Shown here: piece after piece, positions 34,101 through 46,400 of the stretch | Position numbering within the stretch: the stretch's first letter is position 1 | How the letters are laid out: every line of letters begins with the position of its first letter | Assembly (NCBI RefSeq): GCF_037975245.1 | Contig: NC_092568.1 | Span: 15,891,001-15,955,000, forward strand | Direction: 5' to 3' | DNA: 64,000 nt | Source of the DNA: Apostichopus japonicus | Lineage: Eukaryota > Echinodermata > Holothuroidea > Aspidochirotida > Stichopodidae | Translations under genes and position numbers: made by a program | Notes under the pieces: generated by a model | Told to the model about the DNA's origin: nothing | The model's input: only the letters and a program-made list of their open reading frames with translations | Database searches by the model: none

Positions 34101-37100
34101 AGCATACTGCAGTGTTGCTAAGCAGGCTAGGCCTATCCTCAAATAAGTATAATAATAAATTGGTGTCATCCTCCATCAATCTGGAGATATTGTTAAGGGG
34201 AAGGGACAATGGGGAGGGGGGTTAATGGCCCAAACATTCACCACACCTACAAATCTCTCATACAGTGTACAAATTGGGCATTTTTATAGTTAATATTTGG
34301 CTACATTTTTCAGAAAAACCAAATTTGCTCTTTCTCCAAGAGACAGATACAGGTTAGATGCTACCATGGAAACCCGTCTAAATATAGGTCTTACGCTATC
34401 TTAAAAAAACTACTTAAAGCAGTAATTTTTGGACTATCATAGGTTGAGGGGTGCAAAGAGTTCTTGGGAGTAGTTGTCAAATATGTTAATGGTTCTGGGA
34501 TATTAGCTTTTAACTGCTCAGAGGACTTAAGCATCTCTGTGCAGTGGCATTCATTATGAGTGGTTTCTTAAACTTACTAAATATAGGTATTGGATCATTT
34601 TACTCTATAAGTTTTAGTTAAGTTTACATTTTATTCTTAAAGCTGTACTAGACCAAAGCTGAAAGACTTTTTCTAATTTCTTAAATTGTTAACATTTTGG
34701 TGTGCCTAAAGTTGAAGAAAAAGTACATGTATGATTCAGTATAATAACAGGCACGTGTTTTTTCTTTTGCATATAGAGTGACTTATGTTGATTCCAGCTT
34801 TTGTAAATTTCATTTCACCTCTATGGATTCTGGAAAAAGAGAGCACACCCTTCAAGTAAATATTTCCTCAAAGGTAAGCATTAGAATGGTCTAAATTTAC
34901 TAATTATTTGATAAAGAAGAGCTACAAATATATAAAGAGGGTTCATTATTCTGAGTTTCCGTATTGTAAACAGTGGTGCGGAAGATATTCGTTCTGTGCA
35001 ATACTGTTTTTTAATTGGGGTAGCTTATCAAATTCCTGCACAAATGAAGTGAAACAACTGGATGTTACCAGCTTAATGAAACTCGCTGGTACAAACTAAC
35101 CAATACGCCTTTGCATCTTTTGGTTGACTGTGCCACAGCATGGGCAGAATCGCTACTTGTCCATTAATGCAATGTGTTGTTTTACCAGTGAGAGAAAGTG
35201 CAGTAACTGCAGTCATTTGTGAGTGACAGAATAATGCTCAACTGTGGTCTGAAGTTTATTATTCTCATCTTTGTAAAGTTTTGACTCTCTTAGACATTTT
35301 GCTACAGTTGTCATTTCTTTTATGCAACTAGACATAAAAGCTTTATTTCAAGAGCCCCAACCTGAAATATCTTGCTCCGATCTCTGGGATATTAAACAGT
35401 AATATCAGAACTGGAGATACTCTTGAACAATTGCATCGAAATATCTGTTTTGTTTCTATGTCTATTTAATGTGGACCTTGATGTGAGCTATCCCAAATGA
35501 AAGTGGTGTATCATGATAAAAATTCACAAAAAATGATTGGAAATGATTTAAGTACAAGAAGTGAATGTATTACTTAAAAAAAAAGGTTCAAAGAGAGAAG
35601 AAACATTCCGATTTAAATTTTGTTTTTGTTGCCATAGTATCCACAGGAAGTGCCTGATTGTACAGTAGATCTTCCCCAGTCTTTTGTGCCTCAATGGTCT
35701 GAACAGGTCTGTAGAATTCCTTTATATTTTAAATGTATGGTACAGTATTGTCACTGTGCACCCACCTTAAATGAGCAAAGGAATGTTCGGGTACATAATG
35801 ATATTACTTTGCTCTTTTCAATTTTATCGATATAATTTTCCAGTCAGTTTTCCACTGTCCATTTATAACAAATTATGGTGACAAATTAACAACAGTCAGT
35901 CTTGAATAAGTTTTGGTATCAGAATAGGTAAACATATGAACACGAGACATTGAGTGTGAATGTAAAGAATTTGTGAAAGAAATAAAGACCATATACTCAA
36001 ATACTTTAGCCGTGACTCATGAGAATATATGTGATGCCACAAGTGCATAATGTGCAACTCAATAACCGACAGGCGGTGATTGCTGAAATTGAATACTCTG
36101 TATTAAACATTTTTGAATTTGATATTTTTTCAGCTTTCACATGATTACGCATTTACAAGATATCTCAAATTTGATGGTCTGTATGCTAATAGTATGCATA
36201 ACAGAGATTGACTGAGATTAAATGCAGTAGAGGAGTTCCCATAAAATCAGCCAAACGTATTATCTGTGAGAGATATTCATGCCTTCACATGACTGCAGTA
36301 CGTACCTGTGAACAAATATGTCCTCCATTCCCGAGCTTTAGTAATGTAACAGAACCTTGCATGGCCTCAAAGTTTCTCATAATATCACTGACAGATAAAT
36401 ACTATTTGTTTGTGCTGTTAGATTTCAACTAGGATTCATGTTTGAGTGACCAGAATCTACAGGCAGCAAATACCAGTTTGGATTTGAACTTCTTTTTGTT
36501 GGTTTGTACAAGTTATAGAGGATCTCTAATACTAAAGGTTTGTTATAATTTCAAGCAGCAGATGTGAACATAACACCTACTGCCTTAAACTTTGAGTAAT
36601 CAAAGGTCTAACATAGCTGTCACCAGCTCACCATCTGGTCTTCTTTTCTCATTAACACAGACCTCTCTGAAACAGCTTTTGCAACAATTTGAGGAGTTTA
36701 TAGAGCAATTTAATGACCTTTGGTTCCAGTTGGAAGAATTTGACCAAAGAACTGTCGTTATCGAGCCAGAGAATCCAAGAAAATCCGACCTTAGTCGGAG
36801 AGTTTTCCTAGGTAAGTCAGCTTAACAGATGGGATCAGGTCAAACAGGTACCAGTGCTTTGTTGTAGATATTGTATTGGTAATTTTGAAAGTTTCAAGGT
36901 GATGATGGATATTTTCACAGTTGCAAATCTACAAGTATCTATCACGTAAGCCTGGCAGGGGAATCTTTAGCATCATATACCCTAAAAACTTGTTACATGC
37001 AATCCACCTGGGAGAGTGCATGAAAAAAAGGTTGTTGAAATAATAATCACGATGAAACATACCACTCATCAAATTTGGTAAGTGACACAGTAGCATTGTA

Positions 37101-40100
37101 CACTATTGCCACAAATCTCTTGAATACAAAACCAAGCTGTTGACAAAAATACATTGAACTAATATCATCCTCCTTGGACCACATAACCGCTGCAGTGATG
37201 TAAATGTCATTCCATTTTGATAGATAAAACTTTGTGAGTTTATCAGGAGCATTTGTGTTTCATATAGGAAGAATTGAATGACTTATTAAAATGATATTAG
37301 AACCTATTCATCACCAAGGATGGTCAGAAATGAGGGAAGTTAAGTTAATATGCAGTTTGGTATTCTAATAATTAGATAATATACATACTACGTGCCTCTT
37401 TCAGGAGCTTTCAAAATTAGAAGACAAGGTCCTTCTTCACACACAGAGATATTTGTGTAAATGTTGAAGAAGAATATTTAAGCTAAACTGCTTTTCTCTT
37501 TTCTTCTTGTAAATAAATACCAAAAGAATGCAAAACATCACTACACCAAAACTTGTCCTGGTCAATATTATCCTGTTACCTCTGATCTTCTCTGCAGGTA
37601 ATCATACCTCCATCCAAATGACGTTAGATCCTTCCCATCCTAGGATGTGTCCAGACTGTCGATTCCTCGGAGCAGACCACGGTAATAAACATATCTCTTA
37701 TGGTACCTATTGCTTTGTTGAGCATCGAAATTACTAATGGCACTTATCAAAGGATTGAGATAGTGTCGTATTTGCAATTAAATGTCCACCTATTCTTATT
37801 TTTCACCTTTCCTTTTTATACCTTCTATAAGGAGATTTGGGTTCTCCGTTATCAAAACAATACCAATATAATGACATGGCACTTTATTAGGGAGATTCTT
37901 ATTTCTACAGCTTCGTTTGAGATGAAAATTCACGTTAAGAATAGGTTTTCGACAAGTCACATTTAGTTTACTCTTTTCACCCGTTGCATTTGATTCTTCC
38001 CATCAGTGGTGACTCCTCTCAGAAAGTTGCTAAATGCTGCTCTTTCAAATTGGGATATGACTGCGACAGTGCTCAACAATATTGAAAGAGTCTTGAATAT
38101 TAAGTTTCCTGAACCATCCAGCCAGACTAAGCAGGTAAGAGTATTATTAAATATGTCGCCTCTGTTGAAGTATTTCCTTGCTGGTAATAGTTTATTTACT
38201 ACTACAAATGTAAAATGAAAATGGTGTGAAAGTAATTTATTGTTGTCAATGTTGGCAATCTGATTTATATCAATTGTCATATGAAAATATGCTTTTTATT
38301 TTGTTAAAAAAGTATCAAATCACATGATCTATACTTCATGGAAGAAGGCTGATGAAACCCTCAAAGCTCTCAACTTGGTCAATAACTGTGCTTGATGTAT
38401 ATTAACGTAGAAAATCCACATTGTGCAAGTGAGTACACTAAACGGCTATCCTTGTGCCAACAAAAGGCAATAGTTGATAAGAATACCGGAGGTGGATCAA
38501 GAATATATTTATATGCTCTACTTATTATAATTTCCATACAATTATGTAATGCTTATTTCAACATCATTCAACAAGCCACTGCTTATGCTATTTTAACTGG
38601 GCAAAAAAGTGAAGAGTGTATTCAAATGATTTTCCTTACATATTTAATCCTGGATACTTTGCCATGGCCACAGCCAGGGTGTCGGTAAGGGGCGGGGGCA
38701 TGGGTGTAGCATCCCCAGAAATTATTTGCTGTTGGCTTGATTTACTGTTGTTGGGCAAACCATGTGGTTGGTCATGAAGATCATGATGTTTCTCAGGTAA
38801 ATAGCTGTTGAGATGTAAAATTTCATCAGGCCCATGATCAATCCGGACTGTTGAGTGCATGCACTAATCACCCAGTTTCTTGGATTCACATGATGATACA
38901 ATTTTCAAAGTAATTACAATTTTATCATCTAAAACCTCAAATCGTAAGCATATTCATATTTCTGTGATATCAGATCAACTGTTTTTTGACAGAGGTAACT
39001 CTAGTCAATAACCTGTTCATTTCTTGACGAAGTGTCATATCTGCGGTAAACCTCATTTTTTAATGTACCCATAAGCGTTAGACAGTGGTGCCAAAAACTT
39101 CAAAACATGAGGGACTGAAAGCCATTGGTTAGGCTGTTCCAAATAACAAGTTTGTTTTTGTAGGTGCTATGGTGGCCACCTCAAAGTTTCGAGATGAACC
39201 GTTCCTTGGAAGCATTATGTTGGAACCAATTAACCATTCTGATCAAATTTGTCACTTTTAATTTTCAAATATACAGTTTGTTATCCTGTAAGGTGCTGCT
39301 TTTTTCTTCAGGATCTTAGTGATGAGTGTGGTATATGCTACACATACAGACTGGATATTGGGATACCTGATGCAGTATGTGACAACACTCAATGCAGCAG
39401 ACCCTATCACAAGAGTTGCTTATATGAGGTGTGTATGTAAACTAACACATATGTCTACATTGCTACTTGAGATAATCTATGCTAGAAAATGAAAACTTTT
39501 TTCAATGTGTGCTCTCAATAATATCTAAGGTCCCATTAGCGTCAACATCCAGAAAAATCAGTATACAACCACCTTATGTCAGTTTTATGAATCTCTTTAG
39601 TTGAGTAGTATTGCATGGAGGATGTTCAATTTGAGGACCTTTTTGTGGGGTTTCGCTTCCAAACATCAGTGTTTATGAAGAAAAATATTGATCTGCTTAT
39701 GTTTTACTTGAAGGAAGAAATATATCCCTCCCAACTCTAATGGTTTCACCATGAGACTCACATGTTTATGTTTCAACTGACAGTGGGATCTCCAATCTCA
39801 TATGCTCCAATCTCATATCTTTAACCAATAAATGAACATAATAAAGAAGATTTACATAGAATTATGGTTGACTTTAGAACCCTTTGTAAAATATGCATGT
39901 TTCCAGCACTGATCTCCAGGTTTAAATCTTTGCATAGTATATTCAGGGGCGTATCCAGGATTTTCCAATAGGGGGGGGGGCGCCAGGCATGAATGATTGC
40001 CGTCCTGGGGGAAGGGTCTAAGGGGAGGGGTGGACAATTTTTGCTTTCGAAGGGCTGAAATGCAAAATGGTGCCATATGCGTGGGCGGCGATCCGTACTT

Positions 40101-40840
40101 CCAAGTGGGGGGGGGGATATGACCTTGTTGACTATCTAAGCGTAGCGCCACCATGAGTTGGCGCGAAGCGTACAAGAAAATTTGGGGATTAACAAACCCT
40201 CTAGATGGCCGGAAACGGCACTTCCCGAGGTTTCCAAGCGGCATATACCCAACTTTAAAATAGGGATGTCATGTCCGAAATATCTCATAATCAGGATCCA
40301 AAATACCTTTTTTTTAATTTCGGGTGTTATTTTGGGAAAATTGCCCCTGTCAATCTTGTTTCAGGCGCAACGTTAGAATGTTCGAGAGCTCTTTTATATT
40401 ATTCGATGAAGAAAATGGCCTCATGCAGGCTATTATAGGCCTATACACATGCAATACACAATTACACATAGTTACATTCCTAGGTACCGATTGCTAGGGC
40501 ATCCAGGTGAAACGTGTATTAAGCATTACCCTGGTAACATGAGATTCTCAGCTGTTCGAGGGAACATGTACGTGTGTAGGCCTACTATAGGGCCTATATG
40601 AATACTATGAGGGTGCATATATGTACTATATCAATACCGTGGGCGCAATAATACATTTTGTTGTTATAGGGCCAATGAAGCCTACAGTCAACTATTCTTG
40701 CTTTATAAAAAAAAAATTTTTTTTCTCACTTACAGTGGTTGCGATCTCTATCTACTGGAAGTGATAAGTTTGGTTTCAACAATGCAACTGGCGAATGCCC
40801 TTACTGTGGTACAAACATCACCATCCAGAAACCAAGTTGA
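31168..40840 (+). CDS. FANCL: FANCL, Fanconi anaemia E3 ubiquitin ligase, complete, 11 coding exons, 372 aa
   Basis: Exons: 31168-31251, 32752-32810, 33383-33500, 33843-33949, 34777-34873, 35638-35706, 36661-36811, 37598-37681, 38007-38134, 39312-39428, 40736-40840. Phases close over 373 codons; human FANCL is 375 aa. Residues 1 to about 100 form the ELF region (FPLMLPL, KYDGFI, DKEFRLRI). The central DRWD/UBC-RWD region contains TVDLPQSFVPQW, RTVVIEPENPR and DPSHPRMCPDCRFLGADH, as in vertebrates. The C-terminal RING/PHD-like domain has Cys305, Cys308, Cys322, Cys327, His332, Cys335, Cys359 and Cys362, all eight zinc ligands. Known role: catalytic subunit of the Fanconi core complex that monoubiquitinates FANCD2/FANCI in crosslink repair, with UBE2T as E2. 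It shares a promoter region with CRNKL1. Intron 10 carries a hAT-related repeat ending 27 bp before exon 11. Confidence 0.97.
31685..31983. other. 300-bp segment absent from the FANCL duplicate
   Basis: The flanking sequence of FANCL intron 1 aligns closely to 60496 onward in the duplicate, but this segment is missing there (GAAGATGA joins CATACACGCAAACC). It is either an insertion in this copy or a deletion in the other. I see no inverted ends and no clear target duplication, so the cause is open. Confidence 0.7.
39943..40708. mobile_element. hAT-related composite repeat in FANCL intron 10
   Basis: It begins CAGGGGCGTATCCAGGA, a typical hAT-like end. From about 40083 (GGGCGGCGATCCGTACTTC) to 40708 it matches the element at 9212-10054 almost base for base. 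Homology stops at CTTTATAAA, after which A and T runs lead into the exon 11 acceptor. The right end of the 9212 element is missing here, so the copy is truncated. Confidence 0.8.
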
Positions 40841-41019
40841 ACATTGTGAATGCCAAGTAGAGAATATGAACACTGAATAGAGAAATGATTTACTTCACTA
40901 GCTATTATTGTCTCATGGAATATAGATATATTTCATTAAACCAGCACCTTCAGAAGAATTGATATCAACCACGAGTTGAAATTACAAACTTAGAAGTGTA
41001 GGGCTTCAGCAATGATACA

Positions 41020-41130
41020 TGTATAATAATAATGTTAATAACACTTATTTGTATAGCGCATTATCTGGCGGTCTCGATGTACTTTACAAGAAACAAAATG
41101 AGTACAAAACTACAGCATAGTAGAACAAAA
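41020..41130. repeat. Interspersed repeat with TTGTATAGCGCATTATCTGG motif
   Basis: An (AAT)n-type head followed by ACACTTATTTGTATAGCGC and later GTACTTTACAAGAA has the look of a short repeat widespread in marine invertebrate genomes. This is recognition by style; only one copy is in the window. The rest of 40841-43436 (FANCL 3' untranslated region and spacer to VRK1) holds nothing else that I can name. Confidence 0.4.
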
Positions 41131-42044
41131 CGATACACTAAAGGATCGAGAGAAAAAGAGAGGGTGGCACGTGAATAAGTGAGATTTTATGATGCATTAA
41201 CTTCATGTAATTATTGTTGATTATAAATATCTGTGTAATATGACTATTTTAATGATGCCTTTTGACTGTTGTTCTGGACACGAGTCACCATTGAAATGCA
41301 CAAATGCATTTTGTTTTCTGGATGATGGCAATCTTTATTAAATATTATCTCAGATTGTATTTTGCTTGACCTTTAAATTCACAAATCAAATGTGCAACTG
41401 GTAGCCAATGTTTCTGTAATCTTGAAGTTGTCAAAGAGGAAAGGAGATTAGATATCGCTGTACCACATTCAGCAGATGGAATACCCTGTTATCTATTGAT
41501 GGGAGAGTTGGGTATTTATCATGACATTGGCAATCAATACTACATTATCTGGGGTCAATTTGAATGTTCAGGAGTAATGTCTACATTCAAACTTCTCTTG
41601 AGCCAGTAATTACAATCGCATCTCACCGATTATCCTACGTTCCCATGAAAAATACCGACGTTATTTAACACACATACTGCTTTACTTTACTATGCAGCAG
41701 TATGGATCGTGGAATACTTAGTTTTCACTGTCTTTAGGAGACCAGAAATTAAAAGAATTTATACACAAACTGCACATGTGAAAGAGAGGAAGATGGCTGT
41801 TACATTTTCATAGGAGTGGGTGTGACAGGGGGAGGTTGTTTTGAAGGACAGGACCTATGTATCATTCACTGGATCCTTTGAACAAGAACTGGAGACTTAA
41901 CAAAGACCTACTCAAGAGATTATACGCATGAAATAGCTGATAGAAAGCGATACAAAGACAAAAAGTAAGAAGTTGTTGGACATTCATATGGGGAAGGCTT
42001 CTTACCCTGATGTCATTCTGTTACCATTGTAGAAATGAAAGTGA

Positions 42045-42050
42045 AATAAA
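42045..42050 (+). terminator. FANCL: Possible FANCL polyadenylation signal
   Basis: AATAAA lies 1.2 kb after the FANCL stop codon. Earlier variants may be used instead, so this is a weak call. Confidence 0.3.
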
Positions 42051-43239
42051 GACAAATACTCCAGGAGTTTGTTTATATGTACATTCAACTATTTGAGTAA
42101 GTACAAATGTAGAGATAGTACCCCATGGACCTCTGTGTACGCCTGTACGGTATTTAATAATTCTACTTGTCTGGGTAATGAATTCACATATCAATTCACA
42201 TATTCAGAATTCACATATCATAGTGACATGTAATAATTGTGCAGTTTACATTAGCCGCCTGCTCCCCAAGAAAAGAAAAGTGATGAAAAATTTGTACAGA
42301 AATTCTAATTGCGCATAAAACTAAGGTACTACTTTTGTATAAGGATCCAGCCTGCTATCTAGTTTCTAATGCAAAGAAGAGAACAAAATTTTTCCTGTAT
42401 TTGAAGGTAAACCAGGAGAACATGTGCATAGTAGTTCTCAGAAGTGAGGTATCATATTATCTAAGAACAACACCGTTGGTGTATGATAACACAACATACC
42501 CAACCGACAGTGCTGAAAGTACTGCTAATCAATTATTGAAGACTGTTTACTACAGGGACCATGTTTACTACAGGGATCATTACCAAAGCACTGCAGATTG
42601 TGTACATGAAGACATTTGTAATCTTTTGCAGATCTTGCTGAGTATAATATTATCTTGAACTTTGCATGAGTAACCAAATCTACAGAACTATACATTGGAA
42701 ACATGGAACCAGACATAGCCATAAGAGCCTGTGTATGGTCTATACTAAACCTAGTGTCAACTAAAATATAAGTGTACCAAGACAAGCCTTCCATTTAGTT
42801 TTCCTATGACCTCAACTGACTTTCATTAATATACAGTTTCAACCCATGGTTTTGTAATGTAAGGTTTACCAAATTATCTCAGTTGTGATATAATACACAC
42901 CTAGAGGGGAGGAACAGGTACCCTATTTCACCAGCTTGCTCTTCCTATGTGCCACTCACTGGTTTTGATCAAGCATCCACCAGGAAAAAACCTTAGTGCA
43001 AAATAATACAGTATTGCACTGAACTGATACCATTTTCAGCTATAATATCCTTAAAGTTTAACATAGGTAGTAAATGGTCCATTTAAAGTTTTGGAATGCA
43101 GTTACCCTATTAAGTAATAGTCTTATAGCCATTGTTGACACTAATAGCTACTTTACAGTGGAATGATTATATCTTTAACATAACAGGTCATCGTATTCAC
43201 ATTGTAAACTACTTACACATAATATTACACTAAAAAGGA

Positions 43240-43276
43240 AGTTGACGTCAACTGCTTGTTCACGTCAACTGCTTGT
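43240..43276. repeat. Short tandem duplication after the VRK1 stop
   Basis: ACGTCAACTGCTTGTTC occurs twice in direct succession downstream of the VRK1 stop codon, in its 3' flank. Confidence 0.7.
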
Positions 43277-43436
43277 TCCTCCATTTCCAGCAATATTTAT
43301 GTTTGAAGGCAACTTCCTGTGAGGGGATCTAGGCAAGAAAGTCAATATGAAAGGCACTGTACATGCATAGACATTTCAAACGGTTGGTGCTCGATTACAA
43401 CTTTCAGTCGTTTAGTACATCTAACACATTAGAATA

Positions 43437-46400
43437 TCAAGCATCTCTTTTGCCAGCCTTCTTCCTGGTTCTCCTCAATCCCTTCAATCCTGGTGATGTC
43501 TGTGTTGCTATGGTGGTAGATGCCACTAATCTCTTCAGTGTCTTCACCTTCTTTGAACCTTTGGAAAGGAAAAATTGAACAATATGAAAGTAATTTCTTT
43601 TTCTTTTTTGCTTCTTCTTAGAAACCTTGAATCAAAAACAAAAATAAATCATGCATGTTTAAACTTGAAAACAGAAGACTGACCAAGAGTTTCGATGAAC
43701 TTACACATTTATATAGAACAGTATACAAACCACTGTCTTCAGTGTAAATAACAACTTAATCAACTGAGCTATACAAGTATCTGACTCCAAGCTGGTATAA
43801 GTTACTAGTTGCTATAAAGTGTTGTCACAGTCAGAACCCACAGGACATTGCATATCAAGATTTACTATATCAACTAGAGCACCAATGGTGCAGAAGCTCA
43901 TACCTTTTCGAGCTGAAAAATGTAGGGCCCACAAAACCAATTTTGGGCCCATGAGGGATACCCCCCCCCCCCTCCAATAGCAGAATTCTGGCCACACCAC
44001 TGGCTATAATTCCTATTTTCCCCTTTAAATCCTATTTTACCCACTCTCTCAAACAATACCACTGACCTACCCTATTAAACTTTCTCCCCCTCTACCTTAG
44101 CAGACATAACAAGCAATCCCTACAATACATAACTTCACAAGCTGCCTACATACCTCAGGCTCAAAGACTTCTAAGAATCTGCAAGTGCTGATTGGCTATA
44201 GGGCTCTCATGCTTACAGTTCAACAGTTAATAACAACTCCCAGTCCTGCTTTAATTCCACTAACAGCCTCTGCAGAGCTTAACCACAAATGTAAACAAAC
44301 ACTGCAGAAACTGGGAGACAAATTAAAGGAGCTTTGGCAAAAAGTGAAGGCTCAGATTTTTTTAAACAATGGGGATTAATTGTAATTAATTAACTTTTGA
44401 CCAAAAATTTTTAGGCATCACCTTATTCATACACATTCCAACAATCATCAGTTCAACTTTGAATATGATCCATCAAAATCTTGAGGAGATTGAGATATTT
44501 GAAAATATTACAAAGAATGACCCCCGATGACCCCCTAAATGACCTTTGACCTCAATTTTCCGAACACCCCTCATAACTCTTATCCCGAGGAACATTGTGA
44601 CTAAGTTTCATTATAATTGGCCATACACTGTACGAACAGGAGCAATTTGAAAATATAGGGCCACGGCCCGGGCCACAAAAGACCCCTAGTTGATCTCAAA
44701 TTCATGAACACCCTGAAGGTAAAACTACCATAGTACTATCGTGACAAACCCTCAACATTGTACCATGGAATCTGTAGGAGAAGAAGCATTTTGCGTATTT
44801 CCACAAAATGGCCCATTACGGCCCACAGGTGACCTTTGACCCCAAATTTTGGACCATCTCTGATGGCCCTATACCCAATGGTCCTTGTGTCCAAGTTTCA
44901 TGAAATTCCATCAAACACTGTGCGAGTGGGAGCGGTTTTACCAATTGTTGACGGATAGAGTGATAGAATGATAGAGTGATAGACGCTGCACTGTAACAAT
45001 AGCTCACACCAGCATGCTGGTATGAGCTAAAAACCAGGAAAGTGGATGGTAATGTATTGTATAGCAGAAGCATGTGCACAAAGAGTAACTGAAATTTGAT
45101 AATGAAACTGAAACAATTTTTTCAAAATGAACGGACCTTTGGGTAACGATTAGATTGGATCTTTCATAGCTTTGTGAATTAATCAATATGGAATTGAGAA
45201 ATGATCAGGGAGTGCCAGTTAAACCTGCAATTAAACAGCATTATTTAAGTGACTGAATTTAGATTATTCACAATGTGAAATTTCAGATGGCATGCATTCA
45301 GTAGTAGTGTCACACTGCATGCAGCAGTATTGGCATTTCCAAGCTCCTACACACAATTACCCAAGTGATCACCTGGATTTCTTTGGTTGGTCTTTGCTTT
45401 CCCACCAGCTGCTCGAGAGATTGGTTTCTTCTCTGGGTTTCTAACAAGAAAACCAAGAGGTTTTGAGATTCCTTGGCATCTAAATATTAATGTAGGTTCA
45501 TTGTGTACACTTGGTTCTGACCTTTTATGAATATTAATGTAGCATCAACACAAATGTTGTTCCTTGCTATCAGCTCAAGTTTGATGAACAAATTGATATT
45601 TTAAAGAATTTGCTTTAAGCTCTACCACTCATTAATATTCATGTCCCCCTCATTAATAGTATTGGGGTAGAATTCCGACTTGCAGCTGGAAGGTTAGGGG
45701 TTCGACTCCTGGCCGGGTCATACTGAAGATTTGTTGAAAATCACTCTAAGCCCCGCCCACTCATTAATATTCATATTAGCACAAAAAAAATAGGGATCGT
45801 CTACTCATGATGGGTAATCTATGTACCAAAAATGAGATCAATCCACCTTGGGATTGCTGAGAAAACCTAATTTCAAGCTTTTTTGCGAAAAACAACACTT
45901 AGCCCCGCCCCTCATGAATAATAATGAGATTGGACAAACTGTCACCATATTAATATAGAGGACTTTCCTCTAATACCACCAAACCAAGTTCCATGAAAAT
46001 TGAACTTACGGTTGCGAAGATATTGACATTTGTTGAAAATAACTCTAAGCCCCGCCCTCTCATTAATATTCATGATATTAGCACCAAAATAAATAGGGAT
46101 CTTCTACTCACGATGGGTAACCTATGTACCAAGAATGAGATCAATCTACCTTGGGATTGCTGAGAAAACCTAATTTCAAGCTTGGCGTCACACACACAGA
46201 CACGCATACACACGCAGTCATGACCGCATAGATTCCTTCGGCTACCGCCAAGGAATCAGCAACAGGAGTTCTCTTTTTAGGACTCTTGACATCATCATTT
46301 CTCTCTGAAACTCTCTTAGATGACCTTGGTGTAGTTGATTCCTCCCTTCCCTTAACCTTTTACCTTTGAGGGGAAGGAGATCTAGCATCTGAGGAGCTAT

